A stretch of DNA of 64,000 nucleotides. Origin: Paraflavitalea sp. CAU 1676. Lineage in GTDB: Bacteria; Bacteroidota; Bacteroidia; Chitinophagales; Chitinophagaceae. The position numbers and the translations under genes are program-made. The notes under the pieces were generated by a model. It was not told the origin of the DNA and ran no database searches. It saw only the letters and a list, made by a program, of their open reading frames with translations. Of this stretch, positions 24,206-33,830 are shown one piece after another; the first letter of the stretch is position 1; every line of letters starts with the position of its first letter. The stretch covers positions 744,001 through 808,000 of the forward strand of contig NZ_JARHUJ010000002.1 of NCBI RefSeq assembly GCF_029223285.1, in the 5' to 3' direction.

Positions 24206-25466
24206 CTTACTAAATAAATACCCGTACCCAGAAGGGTTATACGACATCGTTGACGACTTTATTGGTTTATTAAACGATGGAAGTAACAATCTCCTTTATA
24301 CAGGCACAAATAAGTACGGCACTAAACTATTAGGATCAATTCTTTTTGAGGACGATGAAGAGTTGTATCTAAGGTACACTCACACGCTTGTGACAGATGT
24401 AACCCTATTTGATTTTATTAATCAAAGAATAACTTTAAGAGATATCATTTTAAGTAGCCAACTTGTATTTATTGTAGACAGAAGCTACAATAATGAAATA
24501 CTCAACAAAGCTCTGGTTCCACTCTCTGAAATACCAAGTACCTTTCTTCCATTACCCGAATCATATTGTCCCCCATTTATAAAACAAAATTCCTTAGAGT
24601 ATACGTTTAGCCTTAAAGGGGCGCTCGCTGATTCAAATAAGGCAGAACCTTTAGTAATGAGCAATACTAATAGCATAGTTTATTCATTGCTCGATTCCGC
24701 TACAAAATTCCTTCCCGACCTACAAATTACTCCATTAATATATTCAGAAGTTGCGTTAGCCGGAAGTTTTAAATTGAATTTTAGAATTGAACTTAAAGAA
24801 ACATTCGGCCTATTTACGAAGTCATCCGAGGATATACGTCAGTTTCTTTACCGATTTCTGACATATCTGTTCGAAAGATTGCCTAATGAACCCAAAGATG
24901 CGTTAAAAGACGTGAACAGCGCTACTGATAATTTTAGGAAGCTTTTTAGCGAATTCCAGTATCTGTATACAAGTAGAAATTTCACAACTACGGAGGCGAT
25001 TTCTGAACAAAAAGTAATTGACCTTATCACTTACTCGGTAGATTCTGTAAAACGTTTAGATTACAAAGGATTTAATAGAATTGAAATTAGCAACAATCTT
25101 GGAAACGGAGAAGCGATCCCTGTAGCTCTAATAAATACCGACTTTTACAACTCAGTGTCCGATAAAGTGTTCAGACCGGAAGATAGCAACATTGTTGATA
25201 TTATAAAATTTGATGAAACAGATAAACCTTATAGGATCCGGGTATATTCGTTGAATAGGGAATCGGGAAACGGAAGCGCCTACTTTGAGTTTGACAATCG
25301 AACAATTAAGATTTCTCTTCATCTTAGAGGGAAAGGAGATTATCATGGTACGATTTTTACAAAAAGCTTGGATAACAATCTCTATATAGAAACAAAAGGA
25401 ATTGGAAAATGGGTAAATGGGATTCTTAAACAAGTCACAGTAAACGTGTCTGATTTCCCCACATAA
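24198..25466 (+). CDS. DUF6575-like protein of unknown function
   Basis: 422 residues. The first 130 (YDIVDDF, LLYTGTNKYGTKLLGSILF, then RITLRDIILSSQLVFIVD and SEIPSTFLPLPESY) have the layout of DUF6575 as I remember it: a barrel-like domain that reads a ligand or peptide. The rest is a longer, unfamiliar region. No catalytic motif is visible. It overlaps the upstream gene by 8 bases and precedes an MltR/HEPN-like and a DGQHR gene on the same strand. The family call is tentative. Confidence 0.5.
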   Translation: MFSLLNKYPYPEGLYDIVDDFIGLLNDGSNNLLYTGTNKYGTKLLGSILFEDDEELYLRYTHTLVTDVTLFDFINQRITLRDIILSSQLVFIVDRSYNNEILNKALVPLSEIPSTFLPLPESYCPPFIKQNSLEYTFSLKGALADSNKAEPLVMSNTNSIVYSLLDSATKFLPDLQITPLIYSEVALAGSFKLNFRIELKETFGLFTKSSEDIRQFLYRFLTYLFERLPNEPKDALKDVNSATDNFRKLFSEFQYLYTSRNFTTTEAISEQKVIDLITYSVDSVKRLDYKGFNRIEISNNLGNGEAIPVALINTDFYNSVSDKVFRPEDSNIVDIIKFDETDKPYRIRVYSLNRESGNGSAYFEFDNRTIKISLHLRGKGDYHGTIFTKSLDNNLYIETKGIGKWVNGILKQVTVNVSDFPT

Positions 25467-25527
25467 TTCTCTAACAACAACGAGCTTCGTAAGAGCGCCG
25501 ACAGTATTTGACAGATTAAAACAAATA

Positions 25528-26055
25528 ATGAATACCGAACAATTTGACTCTTTCGTTGAGGACTTGCTTAGCGAAAGATTACCAAGACCGATCATAATCG
25601 TTGGCGCTTCCAAAATCGACGATTTACTTTACAATATTTTGTCGAAATACCTTTTGGATCCTTTAGATAAAAAGAATGACGATTTACTTAAGGGTGACAA
25701 TCCGCTAACAACTTTCTCGGCAAGGATTAAAATTACATATAGGCTTGGTATTACAGATTTGTCCACCTACAAGACTTTAGAAAAGATAAGGGCGCTACGG
25801 AATCTTTGCGCTCATAGTATAGAGTTCGATGTTAGCAAATCGCCTGTTAGAGAACATTGCAACGACTTAAAAAACATGTTGATTAGTAGAAAATCATATC
25901 GACTAACCAAGTCTAGGTACTTTAAAGACCCTTTATCATTTATCCAGGAACTACAATGCTATTTTATTACAATGTGTGTAATTTTGGAGTCAATAAATGA
26001 ATCTGTTTCACGAACATCCGGAATAATTAAAACGTTAAAAATTTCAACTAAATAA
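25528..26055 (+). CDS. MltR/HEPN-like helical protein
   Basis: 175 residues, all helical. The centre (KIDDLLYNILSKYLLD, then LTTFSARIKITYRLGI and KIRALRNLCAHS) follows the pattern of the mannitol-repressor-like/DUF4145 group. RNLCAH fits the Rx4-6H signature of HEPN domains, many of which are RNases in defence and toxin-antitoxin systems. Whether it is a nuclease cannot be told from sequence. One base separates it from the DGQHR gene, which implies one operon. Confidence 0.6.
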   Translation: MNTEQFDSFVEDLLSERLPRPIIIVGASKIDDLLYNILSKYLLDPLDKKNDDLLKGDNPLTTFSARIKITYRLGITDLSTYKTLEKIRALRNLCAHSIEFDVSKSPVREHCNDLKNMLISRKSYRLTKSRYFKDPLSFIQELQCYFITMCVILESINESVSRTSGIIKTLKISTK

Positions 26056-26056
26056 G

Positions 26057-27175
26057 ATGCCAAAAATCAAAAAAACTATACAAGATTTATTGGTCTTCCC
26101 AGTTATTAGAGGAAGGGTGCTGGGCGTGAATGTCTACAGAGGATATGCAAAATTATCAGATTTGTCAGAAATATCCAAAGCTGACATCTATGATCAACAA
26201 AAAAACCCAAAAGGGACGCAGCGCGACTTAAGCCCCAAGCATGCAAAGGAGGCATTTGAGTATGTAAAAAACAGCGACCTTGGTTTTTGGCCAGAGGTAT
26301 TCTTATGTGCGAGAGCGAAAGATGCTCTAACCTTTAAGACGCTGTCAGACGAATACGATGATATCGGAATTCTGGAGATTGACAAAGCTAAACTCTCGGC
26401 TCAAAAGGGTATTGTAATTTCAAGAATAGATGGCAACCATAGGCTGCATTTTGCAGATGGGAAAGAGAAGGGATATACTAAAATCGAAAAGCTTGTTTCG
26501 TTTTGTATTGCATTTAACCTAACAAGAAATGAGGAAATTCAACTATTCAAAGATATTAATAAGAATCAAAAGCCGATGAACACCAGCCACCTTGACGGCA
26601 TTGATGTCAGGCTAACTCCCGAGCAAGAACTAAAACAAAGAAACCCCGCTTTATTTATTGCGCAAAAGTTAAGCCAAGACTCAAAAAGCCCTCTGGCCGG
26701 GAGAATTTTTGAAGGAGGTAAAAAAACTATTGGAGCCGACATACCGCTGAGAGCACTTAAAACAGGACTCGAGTACATGTTATCAAGATCGACACAGTTA
26801 CCCAGACTAAGTGATGCTGAAGCACAATACAAAGTAATTAAAAACTATTTCCTTGCTGTTAAAAAATGGCAACCTCAAGCATGGTCAAAACCAAAAGAAT
26901 ATATCATTCTCAGGGGAGCTGGTTTTTGGGCGATATGTTTTTTGGGGGCTCAAGTTATTGACCGAGTCTTGCTAAACAACAAATTTGACACTAAAACCAT
27001 GTTAACAACACTTGAGTCAGGAAAAAAATGGGACTGGTCAAATAAAGGTAGCTTCCCTGGAATGTCGGGTCGAGGTGGCGCGCTAGAAATAAGTAACAAA
27101 GTAGCCCGGCACTTAAAAGATGTAAATCAAATTTCTACAGACGAATTATTTACACAAATAATGAATGGTGATTAG
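26057..27175 (+). CDS. DGQHR-domain (DndB-like) protein
   Basis: 372 residues. The family signature appears as VISRIDGNHRLHFADG (DGxHR at about residues 124-128). LVSFCIAFNLTRNEEIQLFKDIN and KPMNTSHLDGIDVRL follow, typical of the DndB/DGQHR group. DndB regulates DNA phosphorothioation, but none of the dndA, C, D or E genes is here, so this is a stand-alone relative. It is co-directional and nearly contiguous with the HEPN-like gene. A defence role is inferred from family and neighbourhood. Confidence 0.78.
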   Translation: MPKIKKTIQDLLVFPVIRGRVLGVNVYRGYAKLSDLSEISKADIYDQQKNPKGTQRDLSPKHAKEAFEYVKNSDLGFWPEVFLCARAKDALTFKTLSDEYDDIGILEIDKAKLSAQKGIVISRIDGNHRLHFADGKEKGYTKIEKLVSFCIAFNLTRNEEIQLFKDINKNQKPMNTSHLDGIDVRLTPEQELKQRNPALFIAQKLSQDSKSPLAGRIFEGGKKTIGADIPLRALKTGLEYMLSRSTQLPRLSDAEAQYKVIKNYFLAVKKWQPQAWSKPKEYIILRGAGFWAICFLGAQVIDRVLLNNKFDTKTMLTTLESGKKWDWSNKGSFPGMSGRGGALEISNKVARHLKDVNQISTDELFTQIMNGD

Positions 27176-27242
27176 ATAGCACAAATTGATACAATTTGTA
27201 TAAAAACTACATACCAATTCTTCTTATAAGTACAGATTCAAT

Positions 27243-27560
27243 ATGTTAAATTGGATACCAACCCTTATTACCAATTCAATTTTCCTCACTTGGATAGGCG
27301 CCTTATGTGGCCACGTCTTATCAATATATTCGAAAGATTTCCTTGGTTCAAAACCTTTTTTGGAACGCATCCTTCCCAATAAATCGGATACACTTTATTT
27401 TCGAATTGATTTCTTCCTATTACCAGTTATTGGTGCATTACTGGCCTACGTGTTGCTCGAACCTACTAACCTCCGCACTTCAATATTTGCTGGATTAAGT
27501 TGGAGCGGAAGCCTTACAGCCATGCTTGGAAAGAACAAAGGCAAAACCTCTAAATCTTAG
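27243..27560 (+). CDS. Small membrane protein
   Basis: 105 residues with two to three hydrophobic segments (about 8-28, 55-72, 78-95) and a lysine-rich C-terminus. No recognised family. The next gene starts two bases after its stop, so the two form a pair of membrane proteins inside the AT-rich cassette. They may be the membrane arm of the neighbouring system. This is only positional inference. Confidence 0.55.
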   Translation: MLNWIPTLITNSIFLTWIGALCGHVLSIYSKDFLGSKPFLERILPNKSDTLYFRIDFFLLPVIGALLAYVLLEPTNLRTSIFAGLSWSGSLTAMLGKNKGKTSKS

Positions 27561-27562
27561 TT

Positions 27563-28417
27563 ATGATTCCTATTCCCGACCTTTTATTTATCGCTTCGAT
27601 ATTGCTCCTTATCACAAGTGTTACAATGATTGTGTTCTTGGGCAAAAAATTCCAAACCCAATCTGGATCAAATCTCAAAAAACTAGCGCCACTATTCGCT
27701 GTTGGAACCATCCTATTTTCTGTTATCGTTCTCACTTATACATATTCTAGCCAACTGGATACCGAAAATGAAAAATATGCAGAACTGGAATCAAGACTTC
27801 GAGCTTATGATATTCTCATAAACGACAAGCGAAACCCGACGCTAGACAGCCTAAAATATTACAAATCACAAGTCGCTTTCTTGATAAAACAAATTGAAAA
27901 GCAGGAATATGTTTCTGGCAAAAAATCAGAAGTCCTTGGCAAAGCAAATGAGCTTCTAAAGGCAACAAATGCAGAGATTATAAATGTAAGCCGATACAAT
28001 GAAGTTGTAAATATTAATGACCTATTCCCCAACCTCAAAGGAACAACCTCGTCGGCACATAATAGCTCAAGTTTCCAATTTAGTTGTCCAACAGATACAA
28101 CATCTTCAGAGATAGAACTAAAGATAAATATCACAAACCCTAAATTAATTAAAGAAATTTCATGTCTATATTTGCAGATAGTAAAAGTAAAATCGGAGCG
28201 AGAATACGTAAATATATTCACACAAAGTTATAAGCCAAAAATTGGGATTAATTATATAGGGATCCCAAACTTTTTTAAAGAAAGCGATATCTTGCTCTCA
28301 ATAGGTTATTTGACAAAATTGGACTCGAAAAAAGAGTACCCTTGGTTTGAGAAAATCAATTGCCATTCCAACAGCAATACCTTCAATGACGATTTTAATG
28401 ATGACTTTAATCGCTAA
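27563..28417 (+). CDS. Membrane protein with coiled coil
   Basis: 284 residues. Two N-terminal transmembrane helices (about 7-27 and 44-62) are followed by a coiled coil (about 68-135) and a beta-rich C-terminal domain with two Cys residues. The tail repeats FNDDFND. No recognised family. It is tightly coupled to the preceding small membrane gene. With most of the chain after the second helix, it would present a large soluble domain on one side of the inner membrane. Confidence 0.6.
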   Translation: MIPIPDLLFIASILLLITSVTMIVFLGKKFQTQSGSNLKKLAPLFAVGTILFSVIVLTYTYSSQLDTENEKYAELESRLRAYDILINDKRNPTLDSLKYYKSQVAFLIKQIEKQEYVSGKKSEVLGKANELLKATNAEIINVSRYNEVVNINDLFPNLKGTTSSAHNSSSFQFSCPTDTTSSEIELKINITNPKLIKEISCLYLQIVKVKSEREYVNIFTQSYKPKIGINYIGIPNFFKESDILLSIGYLTKLDSKKEYPWFEKINCHSNSNTFNDDFNDDFNR

Positions 28418-28535
28418 CAGGAAAATTCAGATTTTAAACTAGCGGACACTTAACCGCCCTATTTACGTCCATTATACTCCCCCAAATGTCATCAAATCCT
28501 TACAATAATCTCAAAGAAAAAAGCGTGCGAAACAA

Positions 28536-29357
28536 ATGACAACAAGGCAAAAACTTAAAGACCACTACGCGCTGTACGCTTTTAAAATTGCGAACGACGT
28601 ATATGTCAAGAAGTTACGACACAGTGAGGGAAAGGCAATTCTTGTGTCTAACTACGGCTTCAACAGCAACACTGCAGGCGATCTAATAAACGACTTTCGG
28701 TATTTAATGGAAGGTGAATCGTTCGAGCGCACGCTGAATGCATTCTATGCGAACTGTTTCCTAGAGCACATCCACGAACTTTACGGAAAACCTCACCTAC
28801 AGAAAGCCGTAATTTCTTTAACAAAACATATCGCATACTATGAAGGACATTACAGAAAAAGGCTTCTAAAGTTAAGAGAAGTACTGCAAATGTTCTATCA
28901 AATTTCAAACGACGGGAATGACGGCGGACTTGAGCAAGAGCTATTACAACGCCAGATTGACAAGAATATTGACGGTCTAGATCAAGGAGAACTTCTGAAG
29001 AAAATAAGGCAACTTGAGAGTGAAAATATTGAATTAGTTGAAGTCAATGGTGTAAAATATAAGCGTAACAACTACATAATAACTCTAATCAAGAAGTTGG
29101 GAAATTATCAATGCCAAATCTGTAACCATAAAATCCTTAAAAGGGACGGATCTAGCTACATTGAAGCGGCCCATATACAAGCAAAACACAATCATGGTCA
29201 CGAGACATTGGAGAATATAATCTTACTTTGCCCAAACCATCATAAAGAGTTTGATCTTGGAAGCACAACTATAGATAGAAAGAATAACACGTTAGAAATT
29301 ACACTTAATGGAACCACCTTTACAATTCCGCCCCTCGGAGGAGCTAGAGCTTTTTGA
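28536..29357 (+). CDS. HNH endonuclease
   Basis: 273 residues. A helical N-terminal region (1-170) precedes a C-terminal HNH domain: YQCQICNHKIL (Cys pair), SSYIEAAHI (catalytic His), LENIILLCPNHHKEFDLG (Asn and the last His, with the second Cys). All expected residues are present, so it should be an active metal-dependent DNase. The next gene, related to Abi-alpha, begins at or just after its stop. HNH nucleases with helical sensor domains are common in phage-restriction islands. Confidence 0.85.
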   Translation: MTTRQKLKDHYALYAFKIANDVYVKKLRHSEGKAILVSNYGFNSNTAGDLINDFRYLMEGESFERTLNAFYANCFLEHIHELYGKPHLQKAVISLTKHIAYYEGHYRKRLLKLREVLQMFYQISNDGNDGGLEQELLQRQIDKNIDGLDQGELLKKIRQLESENIELVEVNGVKYKRNNYIITLIKKLGNYQCQICNHKILKRDGSSYIEAAHIQAKHNHGHETLENIILLCPNHHKEFDLGSTTIDRKNNTLEITLNGTTFTIPPLGGARAF

Positions 29358-29380
29358 GTACTAATTTAAAAACCGAAACA

Positions 29381-29998
29381 ATGGAAATTAGCGTTAAACC
29401 AATTGATACGGCAATCGAAGTCGCTAAAGCATTCATACAAAAAGTAGTTTCTCCACCACTAGAAGAAGTTGGTGGCTTGCTAGTAGACACCGTTAGATCT
29501 TGGCGGTTAAAAAACCAAATTAGAATAATACAAAACGCCGAGAATATTTTAAAGGAAAAAGGCATAAGTACAATGCAAGTTTCGCTAAAAGTAATGGCCC
29601 CACTTCTTGAGGGATGCTCACTTGAGGATGATGAGGAGCTGCAACAGAAATGGGCTTCCTTACTCGTAAATACCATTGCAAGTGATAGCAAAATCCAATC
29701 AACACTTTTTTCGGGTATTCTAAAAGAAATGTCAAAACAAGATGCTCAAGTATTCGAGGTCATCCTTGAGGCTTGTACTACCCGGATCCCTTTTCAGGGC
29801 AGCACTAGAATTGAATTAAACGGTCGTACAACAATACCCATGGCATTTACTAATATTCCAGAAATTGATCTAACATTCGATAATTTAAAAAGGCTTCGTC
29901 TAATTAGAGAATTGCGAGTCAGTCATTCCAATGAGTCGCCTGTTATACCAACTGGGTTAGGGTTAAAGTTCATCGAAGCATGTCGTGTTCAGGATTAA
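29381..29998 (+). CDS. Abi-alpha (DUF4393) family protein
   Basis: About 205 residues from the ATG at 29381; a TTG at 29354, overlapping the HNH stop, would add nine. The helical core PPLEEVGGLLVDTVRSWRLK, NQIRIIQNAENILKEKG and LEGCSLEDDEELQQKWASLL matches the DUF4393/Abi-alpha family linked to abortive infection. No catalytic motif is visible. Pairing with the HNH nuclease suggests a two-gene defence unit at the end of island A. That is inference. Confidence 0.78.
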   Translation: MEISVKPIDTAIEVAKAFIQKVVSPPLEEVGGLLVDTVRSWRLKNQIRIIQNAENILKEKGISTMQVSLKVMAPLLEGCSLEDDEELQQKWASLLVNTIASDSKIQSTLFSGILKEMSKQDAQVFEVILEACTTRIPFQGSTRIELNGRTTIPMAFTNIPEIDLTFDNLKRLRLIRELRVSHSNESPVIPTGLGLKFIEACRVQD

Positions 29999-30128
29999 AT
30001 TTCTATTTTGGTGTATTTACTCTACCTTTATTTGTTCTTACAAATGGACACCTCGCGTCATCCATGGAGCACCCTAAATCAGCAGGCTAACCGAAATTGA
30101 TTATCATAGAGTAGGAAAGGAGTTCGCC

Positions 30129-30146
30129 TCCCTCTCTCTCCGCTGA
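30129..30146 (+). repeat. Attachment-site repeat between islands A and B
   Basis: Exact copy of the 18-base tRNA-Ser end (4365-4382), without the rest of the tRNA. It marks the right end of island A. A terminator-like hairpin follows directly, as after the tRNA itself. Confidence 0.85.
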
Positions 30147-30160
30147 AAATTAAAAGCAGG

Positions 30161-30190
30161 TTGCCCCCGACAGGGGGCAATTTTCATTTC
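30161..30190 (+). terminator. Strong terminator-like hairpin after the attachment repeat
   Basis: TTGCCCCC (30161-30168) and GGGGGCAA (30173-30180) form an 8-bp stem with loop GACA, followed by TTTTCATTT. It stands 15 bases after the displaced tRNA end, so it may be the original terminator of a tRNA-Ser gene. The 200 bases from here to 30391 contain only short GC-rich repeats and no gene. Confidence 0.75.
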
Positions 30191-30391
30191 GGAACGTTCC
30201 GAAAGCTTGCTTTCGGGAAAGTGGAGAAAGGAAAATTGCGGGGCCATGAGGAGCGTGGCGGCAACCTGGTTTTAATTTTAGCCCCCATCCAGGGATGGCC
30301 GGAGCGCAGCGGAGGCAATCCCGGTTTCGTCGGACTGCCGAGCGGAGCGAGGTAATTACGGAGTTTTTACAATGGTCAAACCCTGAGCCCA

Positions 30392-30796
30392 ATGAGTACG
30401 TTCTATCCAGTAAAAGTCGAAAACGTCAAATATACCGACGAATACGACGGCATTGTCACCCTATTATTTCCTTCCGGCGATACCATTGATGCCTGCTTTT
30501 GGGGTGCCACATTCGATATCGGCGATGATGTGGATGTTGTATTTGATGGTGGGGAAACCAACTTCAGCTGGGAGAATACTTTTTCCAGAAACAAGGACCA
30601 TCAAACAGGCATGCATAAGGCTTCGGAGCGGGCAGCCTACCATTGTTACGGGAAGATAACAGGCGTCAATCCGGTTATGGCTGATTTTGGGCTAATGACA
30701 CTGAAACTAGGAGATTGGACACATGATGAGCAGGTTATTGGTGAGTACATTTATTGGGAAATCGGGTGTCTGGTTGCTTTCAAACGAGTTACATAG
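30392..30796 (+). CDS. Hypothetical beta-rich protein
   Basis: 134 residues, acidic, predicted mainly beta strands (VKYTDEYDGIVTLLFPSGD, then FDIGDDVDVVFDGG). No signal peptide and no recognised family. It is the first gene of island B and occupies the place where an integrase would be expected beside the attachment site. Small acidic beta proteins at such positions can be immunity or regulatory proteins, but there is no direct evidence here. Confidence 0.5.
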   Translation: MSTFYPVKVENVKYTDEYDGIVTLLFPSGDTIDACFWGATFDIGDDVDVVFDGGETNFSWENTFSRNKDHQTGMHKASERAAYHCYGKITGVNPVMADFGLMTLKLGDWTHDEQVIGEYIYWEIGCLVAFKRVT

Positions 30797-30971
30797 AGAT
30801 ATACCTCAAAGGTGTCAGGTATCTTTAAGAACATAATTCGGTATACCTGAAACGGACCAGACATAACAGTCTTATTTGACTTCGCTCAATATTGTTGCCC
30901 ATCTATACCTTTATCCAGGTATTTATCGTTAGTCAATAAATCACCAGATTTGCCAACTAAATGAGCGTTCA

Positions 30972-31508
30972 ATGAAATGCCTACTCTTTTGCTTGCTATT
31001 CCCTTTTATTACTGCTGCCCAAAACAAAGATTCAGTTGTCACATACACCGGCGTGGTCAATATTGAATCTGTAAAAAAGGAAGAATTATACATTAGAGCC
31101 AGACAATGGTTTAACAGGAGTTTTAAAGACTCAAGATCTATTATTCGTGTTTCGGATAAGGAAACCGGTGAAATATTGGCGAAAGGCGTTGTTCAATCGT
31201 ACCACTGGTATAAGGCTTTTGGAAAAGAGTCAAAAATCCCAATCAGTTACAACTTTGATATCTCAATTTACCTGAAGGAAGGAAAATACAAATATGAATT
31301 CACAAATTTCATAGAGAAAGAAGATCCCGCTTCTTTTAAATACTCCGGACCACTATTGGTCACCAATGAATACCCCACTAAGGGCTATCGCAGTAAGGAT
31401 ATTATGGATAAAATTTGGATCAGCCAACGCGAAGAACTAAATACAACAATGTCGCAAATTGTTGTCGGATTGAATGACTTCATGGAGAAGTCAACTTCAG
31501 ACTTCTGA
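30972..31508 (+). CDS. DUF4468-domain secreted protein
   Basis: 178 residues. A signal peptide (MKCLLFCLLFPFITAAQ) is followed by the DUF4468 TBP-like fold (about 20-110: VVTYTGVVNIESVKKEELY, then ARQWFNRSFKDSRSIIRV). The C-terminus is charged and helical. The protein is exported and of unknown function. It is the intact counterpart of the pseudogene at 6026-6556. It lies upstream of the S1 protease on the same strand, 190 bases away, and may be a substrate, inhibitor or partner of the protease. Confidence 0.8.
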   Translation: MKCLLFCLLFPFITAAQNKDSVVTYTGVVNIESVKKEELYIRARQWFNRSFKDSRSIIRVSDKETGEILAKGVVQSYHWYKAFGKESKIPISYNFDISIYLKEGKYKYEFTNFIEKEDPASFKYSGPLLVTNEYPTKGYRSKDIMDKIWISQREELNTTMSQIVVGLNDFMEKSTSDF

Positions 31509-31696
31509 TCCTATGCGCCTGATCAAATTTGAACAGATTGCCACCTCTGCGTTACTCTATCATCGAGCTGTTGCGACTTCCACAAGGTTTATGACATTTT
31601 TAGAATATTTAGTATATGCTCACCGTTTTCTAAACACATTTTTCAGTTCTATCATTTGCTAGCTCAGCCAATTAAACCGACCTAAACAACGTTCAC

Positions 31697-33250
31697 ATGA
31701 AACATTTAATAACACCACTCGTAACTTGTATACTATTTGTAGTATCATTTTCAGCATTTGCACAGAGCGACGTTAGTGTTCTGAATGGCTACAAGTACAT
31801 CTACCTTCGGCCATTAACGTATCAAGACGGCACAAGTGATAAATGGGGGATTAGAAATGCTGTAAGAGAAAAACTAATGGCCTCGGGGCTTACCGTATTA
31901 GAAGCAGTAACCCTTACTCCACAAGGCACACCTGCTAATTGTCTTACAGCCGTTTGCACTATCGATCATACAAATAACGCATACCAAGCGGCGTCTGATT
32001 ATATATACTTGAAAATATTTAACTGCCAAGGCCAGACAATATATGCTTCGCAAGGAGCAACGGGAGCGGTAGTATTATCTTTTCAGCAAGGTTGGAGAAA
32101 AGCAACCAAAGAAGCACTCAGAGATTTCAGCTCATATAAGTACAAATTTGACGAAAAGTCAACTTTTGAATCGAAGCTCTTTGGAAGCTTGCCTCCAGTT
32201 GAAAAAATAGATGAAAATGAAGAGACGCTTAAAAAGTATTTTTCCGAAACAGCAATTGACCCAATAGAAGGGATATATAAATCATACCAAGCCCAAGGAA
32301 TGACATATTACAAGGTGGCAATCAAAAAATTTGGAACGACATACAAGATGATTATTATAGATGCCGAATATAGAGCATGGCGGCCAGGGGAAGTCAAAGC
32401 CTATTTTGAGCAAAGCTCAATGACTGGATTATTCTCAGTAAAATGGTACATGGGAGACAAAAGACCATATGAAACCTTTGGATCCTTTGGGGATGATGCT
32501 ATTTTAACTATAGAATTAAAAGACAACCAAACTGGGCAAAAAAGGCAAGACAAATTTATTAAAATGTTCCCATTAACTTCAAACGGCAGGAATGTAAATA
32601 CCGGAACTAAAATTAAGGCGTCAGGAAGTGGCTTTTTTATCTCGACTGACGGATTAGTAGCGACAAATGCTCATGTAGTCGAAGGAAGTCAAAATATAAC
32701 TCTTTCAATTTCACACGAAACCGGAAATTCTAAATACAAAGCAAAGATTCTGCTTATTGATAATAAGAATGATGTCGCCATTTTGAAGATTGAAGATGAG
32801 AATTTTACTAGTCTTGCCAAATTACCATTTGGAATAATCGAAGACGCAGAGATCGGAGAAAAGGTGTTTACTATTGGCTATCCTTTAAATGATATAATGG
32901 GTTCTAACTACAAAGTAAATGATGGCATAGTCAGCTCCAAATCCGGCATCGCTGACGATATTAGGTATTATCAAATTTCTGTACCGCTTCAGCCCGGAAA
33001 TAGTGGAGGCCCCCTTTTTAATAAGCAAGGCAACATCATTGGTATTACATCTGCGCGACTAAACAGCAAGGCAGTCGGAACTGAAGTCGAAAATGTCAAC
33101 TATGCGATAAAATCAGCTTACTTGCTTAATTTGTACAACATGCTGCCAAGCCGGTCAAAAATCAATACATCCTCCCAGGTTGCTAACAAGGAACTGAAGG
33201 ACCAAATAAAAGTCTTGAAAGACTTTGTTTGCTTAATTGTAGTGAACTGA
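31697..33250 (+). CDS. Secreted trypsin-like (S1/HtrA-type) serine protease, copy 2
   Basis: 517 residues with a signal peptide (1-22), an uncharacterised N-terminal domain and a trypsin-like domain with an intact triad: His326 (TNAHVV), Asp359 (KNDVAIL) and Ser436 (PGNSGGP). It is nearly identical in sequence to the copy at 6757-8310, with mostly conservative differences. Both copies are full length, so selection appears to have kept the protease while its neighbours decayed. No PDZ domain is visible. Confidence 0.85.
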   Translation: MKHLITPLVTCILFVVSFSAFAQSDVSVLNGYKYIYLRPLTYQDGTSDKWGIRNAVREKLMASGLTVLEAVTLTPQGTPANCLTAVCTIDHTNNAYQAASDYIYLKIFNCQGQTIYASQGATGAVVLSFQQGWRKATKEALRDFSSYKYKFDEKSTFESKLFGSLPPVEKIDENEETLKKYFSETAIDPIEGIYKSYQAQGMTYYKVAIKKFGTTYKMIIIDAEYRAWRPGEVKAYFEQSSMTGLFSVKWYMGDKRPYETFGSFGDDAILTIELKDNQTGQKRQDKFIKMFPLTSNGRNVNTGTKIKASGSGFFISTDGLVATNAHVVEGSQNITLSISHETGNSKYKAKILLIDNKNDVAILKIEDENFTSLAKLPFGIIEDAEIGEKVFTIGYPLNDIMGSNYKVNDGIVSSKSGIADDIRYYQISVPLQPGNSGGPLFNKQGNIIGITSARLNSKAVGTEVENVNYAIKSAYLLNLYNMLPSRSKINTSSQVANKELKDQIKVLKDFVCLIVVN

Positions 33251-33330
33251 TTTTGCGTAACTACTTGACATCTTGTTCGCCAGGAAAGTCTGCATTGTCA
33301 AAGATTAATCCAAATGTTTTAATAAGTTGC

Positions 33331-33830
33331 GAGTTGAATTTACTTCTTCATCAGTTATCGTGCCTTGAAAACATTCATTAATCTTACGAAACTGCATCAT
33401 AATTAACAATATATTCATGGCCTGGATAAAGGTGCAAAAAATGACTGTTAACTTAATGGAAAGTAGCAAGTGTTAGTTGGGCCGGGTCAACCAAAGATCG
33501 GCGCCTAGTGCCCTGAACGGTTACGAAATTCAAAACAATACTATTGTTATCGTCCCTAAAGTCCATAACACCTTTTATATGTCGGGTGCACTTTTGTAGA
33601 TGCCCAGATACAAAAGGGCCGATAACGACCCATTTCTGCGGCCTCTTCAATCGCGAGAAAATTCCCCTTTCTATTCAAGAATGGTTTAGCCCAGGGATAA
33701 TCATTGTCAAAGAAATCATTTTGGTAGTTACCTTTCGCTTCTTCATACTCCCTCATAACGTCGTTAACAAGTTCCTCGCTGATAGCAGGAACCTTCAATA
33801 TTTCATGGCGCTTAAAGTAGCTCTCGCCCG
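33331..33830 (-). pseudogene. DUF5677 gene fragment
   Basis: Corresponds to the C-terminal half of the protein at 8379-9464. The segments PAISEELVNDVMREYEEAKG and IKGVMDFRDDNNSIVLNFVT are readable but lie in two frames. A Glu codon has become TAA (LATFH then stop, at about 33453). The N-terminal half is absent, because homology stops near 33830. There is no possible product of normal length. Confidence 0.85.

Larger units (their letters stand above)
30840..33830. repeat. Protease module, copy 2 (paralogous to 5880-8888)
   Basis: Same gene order as copy 1: leader, DUF4468 gene, S1 protease, 3' half of the DUF5677 gene. Here DUF4468 is intact and DUF5677 is broken, the reverse of copy 1. Similarity ends abruptly near 33830, inside the DUF5677 frame. 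Confidence 0.85.

Noticed and set aside
26057-27175. Dnd phosphorothioation system
   Set aside because: Only a DndB-like DGQHR protein is present; dndA, dndC, dndD and dndE are missing.
30185-30391. Possible small gene or IS end in the GC-rich stretch after the attachment repeat
   Set aside because: Only short inverted repeats are seen; no transposase fragment or plausible frame.
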